Assembly: GCA_002365735.1 (NCBI GenBank)
Contig: DEZY01000035.1
Coordinates: 1 to 17,131, forward strand
Length of the DNA: 17,131 nucleotides
Direction of reading: 5' to 3'
From: Actinobacteria bacterium UBA3120
GTDB taxonomy: Bacteria; Actinomycetota; Actinomycetes; S36-B12
Every line of letters begins with the position of its first letter. The first letter of the stretch is position 1. The notes under the pieces were generated by a model. That model did no database searches. It was not told where the DNA came from and saw only the letters and a program-made list of their open reading frames with translations. This document shows positions 14,213-17,131 of this stretch, one piece after another. A program made the position numbers and the translations under genes.

Positions 14213-14428
14213 TCAAAAAAACATTGAAGGCTCCACTAGCTCCAGTTCCAAGATGACCGGTTTCCCGCGAGGATCATCGAGAAGGTCAACCCGCCCGTAT
14301 AACGGAACGCCAAAATTCTTAGACACGTGCGAAATGACCGCGTCTGCCAATTCACGTTGCGCCTGGCTTGGGTCCCGGGGTGATATGTCCACTTTGAGGA
14401 ATAAGCCATGTTCTTTGTCGGCTAGCAC
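14213..14428 (-). pseudogene. C-terminal remnant of an ATP-grasp enzyme
   Basis: A 71-codon frame from GTG 14428 to TGA 14213-14215. Its second half, containing FGVPLYGRVDLL and then PVILELELVEPSMFF, looks like the C-terminal catalytic part of ATP-grasp ligases of the RimK/DcsG kind, where glutamates in a conserved E-x-E-x-x-EP segment bind metal. Intact members are about 280-300 residues. Here the ATP-binding N-terminal two thirds are absent: an in-frame TAG lies two codons upstream, and the neighbouring lipoprotein gene begins 38 bases beyond. The frame also ends right after EPSMFF, where homologues usually continue for some residues. I read it as a gene fragment left by deletion; a small functional protein cannot be excluded. 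Confidence 0.55.
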
Positions 14429-14466
14429 ATGCTAGTCAGAGTGAGTTTCTCGGAGACAATTACCTT

Positions 14467-14853
14467 CTAGGAGACAGTCACCACGATGTCTCGAATTGAA
14501 CCATCAGCACTGGTGACCATAATGGTTGCTGTTCCCGGGGAAAGTGCTTTTGCCCCAGGGTTAAAGAGTGCACTTCCATCATCTTTACCTTGTGTGATCT
14601 CAAGCACCTCGGGATTGTCGACCGCGATCGTCGTATTTACTGGGTCATCAACCACAATGTCGATCATGTCGCCAACCACGGCTGACGCATCGGTTTGATC
14701 CGCCGTGACAATGACCGGTGGGAGCATTTGACTCGTCTCTGAAGAAGTAGTTGCCTCGGTTGCAGGATCGTCGCTGCTTGAACAACCCACAAGAACCGTG
14801 ACCCCAAGAACACTCATCACGCCGATTGCTGCGAACTTATTGATGAATTTCAT
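14467..14853 (-). CDS. Small lipoprotein with probable Ig-like beta domain, function unknown
   Basis: A 128-residue protein with a lipoprotein signal ending VLVGC (Cys24), a Ser/Thr/Glu linker to about residue 43, and one compact domain. The domain pattern (GDMIDIVV, NTTIAVDNPEVLEI, LSPGTATIMVTSADG, DIVVTVS) alternates like beta strands and resembles bacterial Ig-like (BIG2) or chagasin-type folds. I see no catalytic motif. ATG at 14853 has AGGAG five bases before it. It lies 68 bases downstream of the RpiB gene on the same strand and may be cotranscribed. It may be a surface or periplasm-facing accessory protein; the fold is inferred from pattern only. Confidence 0.7.
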   Translation of the reverse strand: MKFINKFAAIGVMSVLGVTVLVGCSSSDDPATEATTSSETSQMLPPVIVTADQTDASAVVGDMIDIVVDDPVNTTIAVDNPEVLEITQGKDDGSALFNPGAKALSPGTATIMVTSADGSIRDIVVTVS

Positions 14854-14921
14854 AACTACTCCTAAATAGTGGGCTATCCGGCCGGTATCTCTTGGACGAA
14901 TTCACTTGAGAAAAAGTTCCA

Positions 14922-15356
14922 CTAATTCAGTTCATCAAGCTGGGCCACCCGATCAGCATGACGCCCACCTTCAAAAGGCGTGGACAGGAACACGGCCAAG
15001 GCTTCTTGTGCGAGTGGTGCATCAGTCACTCGGCCGCCAAAGCAGGCCACGTTCGCGTTGTTGTGCGCTCGTGCCAGCTGTGCGTCTTCAACTGTCCGGA
15101 TGAGGGCCCCACGAATTCCATGAATTTTATTTGCCGCCATGCAGATCCCTTGGCCACTGCCGCAGACAGCAATTCCGAATTCAGCTTCACCTGCGGCTAC
15201 AACGCGGCTGAGCTCTGCTCCGAACTCTGGGTAATCAACCCGTTCTTCGCTGAAGCCTCCGACGTCGTAAATCTGGTGACCCATGTCGAGTAGCCATGCG
15301 CTCAGAGCGCTTTTGAGCTCGAATCCGGCATGGTCGCTGCCCAGTACAAGCTTCAT
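14922..15356 (-). CDS. rpiB: Ribose-5-phosphate isomerase B / LacA-LacB-family sugar-phosphate isomerase
   Basis: Interconverts ribose 5-phosphate and ribulose 5-phosphate. The 144-residue protein shows GSDHAGFELK (Asp8, His9), VDYPEFG, AVCGSGQGICMAANK with catalytic Cys65 and the oxyanion loop, GIRGALI and ARAHNNANV with His99. The frame is open upstream to 15425, but the family N-terminus MKLVLGSDHAG and a GGGAGAG ribosome binding site three bases before ATG 15356 fix this start. It diverges from ribokinase, whose start is 60 bases away, so the pair would phosphorylate ribose and feed it into the pentose phosphate pathway. Some members act on allose- or galactose-6-phosphate, so the substrate is probable, not proven. 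Confidence 0.9.
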   Translation of the reverse strand: MKLVLGSDHAGFELKSALSAWLLDMGHQIYDVGGFSEERVDYPEFGAELSRVVAAGEAEFGIAVCGSGQGICMAANKIHGIRGALIRTVEDAQLARAHNNANVACFGGRVTDAPLAQEALAVFLSTPFEGGRHADRVAQLDELN

Positions 15357-15404
15357 GAACTCTCCCAATTTCTGATGGCCGACACAACCGGACTCCTGCC
15401 ATGA

Positions 15405-15410
15405 CATTAT
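15405..15410 (+). promoter_or_regulatory. Possible -10 hexamer of a leaderless ribokinase transcript
   Basis: CATTAT ends six bases before the GTG at 15417, the same spacing as at the two leaderless promoters near 6400. No Shine-Dalgarno sequence precedes the GTG (bases between are CTCTCT). The first base deviates from consensus. Confidence 0.4.
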
Positions 15411-15416
15411 CTCTCT

Positions 15417-16379
15417 GTGAGTCAACCTGCAAACAATAAATCGAGTCCGACCGAATCAGTCGTAGTAGTCGTCGGAAGTCTTAATACAGACTTCGTTCTC
15501 ACGCTGGATGCTTTCCCAGCAGCCGGTGAGAGCGTTCTTGGCAAAACTTTCGAGCAGGCGCCTGGAGGGAAAGGTCTCAACCAGGCCGTTGCAGCGTCCC
15601 GACTTGGCGCCCAGGTTGCCATGATCGGCGCCGTTGGAGGAGACCAATTCGGACCTGGCTTGATCCAGACCCTCACAGATGAGGGAATCGACTCGCTAGT
15701 GAGTCAGATACCCGATACCAGTACCGGAATGGCGATTATCGAAGTGGAAAGCTCCGGCGAGAATCGCATAATTGTGGTCTCCGGTGCCAACAACTTTCTG
15801 AGCGAAGACAGTGTCGAAACGTCGCTGAGGGAAATCGCGGGTGAGCGCCGGATCGGGGTAGTACTCACCCAAGGTGAAGTGCCCGTCCAGGCGACGGAAA
15901 GAGCATTGAGGGTGGCGAAGGAATTGGGAGCGATCACGATTCTGAATCCCGCGCCTGTACGTGACTTCCCTCCATCAGTTTTTCCTCTCGTCGACTACTT
16001 GGTTCCCAATGAGCTCGAAGCTCAGGGGCTATGTACGTTGGAAGGAAACGCTTGTAAATCTATGCTCGACTTCGTTGAGGTCGCGACATCAATTGTTGAT
16101 CTGGGTGTTGGCTCCGTGATCATCACACGTGGAGAGAAAGGTGCAGTGTGGTCAACGGCGACCGCATCGGGGCAGGCGGCAGCATTTCGAATTGTGCCAG
16201 TCGACACGGTTGCCGCGGGCGACGCTTTCTGTGGCGGACTTGCAGCTGCATTAAATGAAGGGCAGCCATTGAATGAAGCATTACGTTGGGCAAGCGCTGC
16301 CGGTGCATTAACCGCAACTCGTGTGGGCGCAATCACATCACTCCCACGAAGATCCGAAGTTGAAGAACTACTAATTTAG
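15417..16379 (+). CDS. rbsK: Ribokinase (PfkB family)
   Basis: Phosphorylates D-ribose to ribose 5-phosphate with ATP. The 320-residue protein has the ribokinase N-terminal pattern VVVVGSLNTDFVLTLDAFPAAGES, the sugar-lid APGGKGLNQAVAASRLG (Gly50-Gly53), NPAPVRDFP, VPNELEA (residues 197-202, with the Asn-Glu pair used in Mg/phosphate contact), ITRGEKGA and PVDTVAAGDAFCGGLAA with catalytic base Asp269. DTVAAGD replaces the usual DTTGAGD, but the catalytic Gly-Asp is kept. GTG at 15417 has a possible leaderless promoter. The gene diverges from rpiB and its stop overlaps the convergent heparinase-like gene by four bases. Specificity for ribose is supported by the rpiB neighbour and the NTD motif. 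Confidence 0.9.
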   Translation: MSQPANNKSSPTESVVVVVGSLNTDFVLTLDAFPAAGESVLGKTFEQAPGGKGLNQAVAASRLGAQVAMIGAVGGDQFGPGLIQTLTDEGIDSLVSQIPDTSTGMAIIEVESSGENRIIVVSGANNFLSEDSVETSLREIAGERRIGVVLTQGEVPVQATERALRVAKELGAITILNPAPVRDFPPSVFPLVDYLVPNELEAQGLCTLEGNACKSMLDFVEVATSIVDLGVGSVIITRGEKGAVWSTATASGQAAAFRIVPVDTVAAGDAFCGGLAAALNEGQPLNEALRWASAAGALTATRVGAITSLPRRSEVEELLI

Positions 16380-17131
16380 GGAGCGGGGAATCCCAAGGTC
16401 ACGGGATTGCCGTTTCGGGTAATGGTCACCGTTCCGTCGCCGATTTGCACAGGAACACTCTCGCCTGATCCTCTTGGCACAAATACGGTCACCATCACTT
16501 GCTGATCTCCCTTGCGGGGAACAATTGTTGACCGTGACAAGACCGTGCCAGGTGCCTTAACGCCCCAGTCTGTGGTGTGCCAACCAATTGAAGAGCCCGC
16601 TGCCGCTGACCTCAAATTCCAGTCACCAACACCTGCCTTGATCACGTCAACTCGCTGATCGCCCGACACCAGTGTTAACTGACCGTCGGTGCCTTCAACA
16701 CCAATTCCGGGACCAATTTGCCAACGTTGCGTTATTTCACGTTTTTTGTAGTTCTTCCGTTTCTTCTTAGGGACTTTGACTTTGGTTGCATCTATATAAT
16801 CTGCCACAACGAGTGCATCGCTTCCGCGAACATAAGTTACACAGCGAGTTATTTTGGACTTTTTCCACGACTTGTCAACCAAACATGAATAGTCGTTACC
16901 TCCAGAAAGGGAATCCGAACGACTCTTCGTTTTAACAACACCCTTCCAGCGATTGTACTTTGTATTGGATACTGTAAATGTAGAATGAGCCGCCCGTTTT
17001 TTCACAAAAGATCGTAATGAGCTGGAGTTGTAACGGTACGGACCCGGATCTGCAATCCAGGGAACTCCACGAGAATAGAAAGTTAATGATCCACCATCGT
17101 CATGGGTGTGAGCCGTGGCTGGTCGAACACC
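16376..17131 (-). CDS. Heparinase II/III-like polysaccharide lyase, C-terminal part, 5' partial
   Basis: The frame is open from the right edge to TAA at 16376-16378; 251 residues are visible. The first part reads AHTHDDGGSLTFYSRG, VPWIADPGPYRY and FVKKRAAHSTFTV, which corresponds to the heparinase II/III pattern of an H-x-HxD-x-GS segment, a DPG-Y strand and an R-x-AHNT-V segment. These belong to the catalytic/beta-sandwich region of PL12/PL15/PL17-like lyases and related proteins. The rest is a beta-rich C-terminal domain with an unusual lysine-rich stretch (KKKRKNYKKR). The GTG at 17005 is internal and not the true start. The N-terminal toroid, signal and substrate residues lie outside the window, so the polysaccharide cannot be named. 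The gene overlaps ribokinase tail to tail by four bases. Confidence 0.75.
   Translation of the reverse strand, partial: GVRPATAHTHDDGGSLTFYSRGVPWIADPGPYRYNSSSLRSFVKKRAAHSTFTVSNTKYNRWKGVVKTKSRSDSLSGGNDYSCLVDKSWKKSKITRCVTYVRGSDALVVADYIDATKVKVPKKKRKNYKKREITQRWQIGPGIGVEGTDGQLTLVSGDQRVDVIKAGVGDWNLRSAAAGSSIGWHTTDWGVKAPGTVLSRSTIVPRKGDQQVMVTVFVPRGSGESVPVQIGDGTVTITRNGNPVTLGFPAP

Noticed and set aside
15357..15425. Extended N-terminus of RpiB from 15425
   Set aside because: The family starts with MKLVLGSDHAG and a good ribosome binding site precedes that ATG; the extension would also run into the ribokinase start.
1..17131. CRISPR array, insertion sequence or prophage
   Set aside because: No regularly spaced repeats, transposase or integrase frames, or long terminal inverted repeats were seen.

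Overview
The window looks like a chromosomal segment of a moderate-GC actinobacterium. The evidence is a xylose isomerase of the 387-aa Streptomyces/Actinoplanes type, a ROK regulator beside it, several GTG/TTG starts, apparent leaderless promoters (TANNNT, six bases, then the start codon), and three lipoproteins with acidic Ala/Thr/Glu linkers after Cys-Ser-Ser. Genes are packed tightly: ATGA overlaps within operons and two tail-to-tail pairs whose 3' ends overlap. This would suit a streamlined, possibly planktonic lineage, but I cannot assign a genus. I saw no rRNA, tRNA, CRISPR array or mobile element.

Region A (1-5129, plus strand) is one operon for uptake and processing of an amino acid or small amino-acid derivative. 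It runs from a divergent M19 dipeptidase-like protein (cut by the left edge) to a DUF3726-like protein, a RidA-family deaminase, an ATPase, two permeases and a substrate-binding lipoprotein, and it closes with a very strong, probably bidirectional terminator. The genes overlap or nearly touch up to the lipoprotein, which sits behind a small hairpin. The substrate is unknown; RidA implies an enamine/imine intermediate.

Region B (5130-5650) has no recognised gene. On the minus strand it shows a possible promoter, three hairpins, a possible 39-codon ORF and then the terminator shared with region A.

Region C (5651-7503) is a divergent pair: a short-chain dehydrogenase (minus) and a Gfo/Idh/MocA oxidoreductase resembling NADP-dependent scyllo-inositol dehydrogenases (plus). 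Both appear to have leaderless promoters.

Region D (7493-14212, minus strand) is a xylose utilisation operon read right to left: xylose isomerase, XylF-like binding lipoprotein, single-domain sugar ABC ATPase, XylH-like permease, ROK/XylR-type repressor and aldose 1-epimerase. It covers uptake, mutarotation, isomerisation and control, but xylulokinase is not in the window. A 17-bp palindrome overlaps the putative xylA promoter, and a strong hairpin follows the binding-protein gene.

Region E (14213-17131) holds a fragment of an ATP-grasp enzyme, a small lipoprotein with an Ig-like look, an RpiB-type pentose-phosphate isomerase, a divergent ribokinase, and the C-terminal part of a heparinase II/III-like protein that runs off the right edge. 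With region D, RpiB and ribokinase make this a pentose-centred locus.
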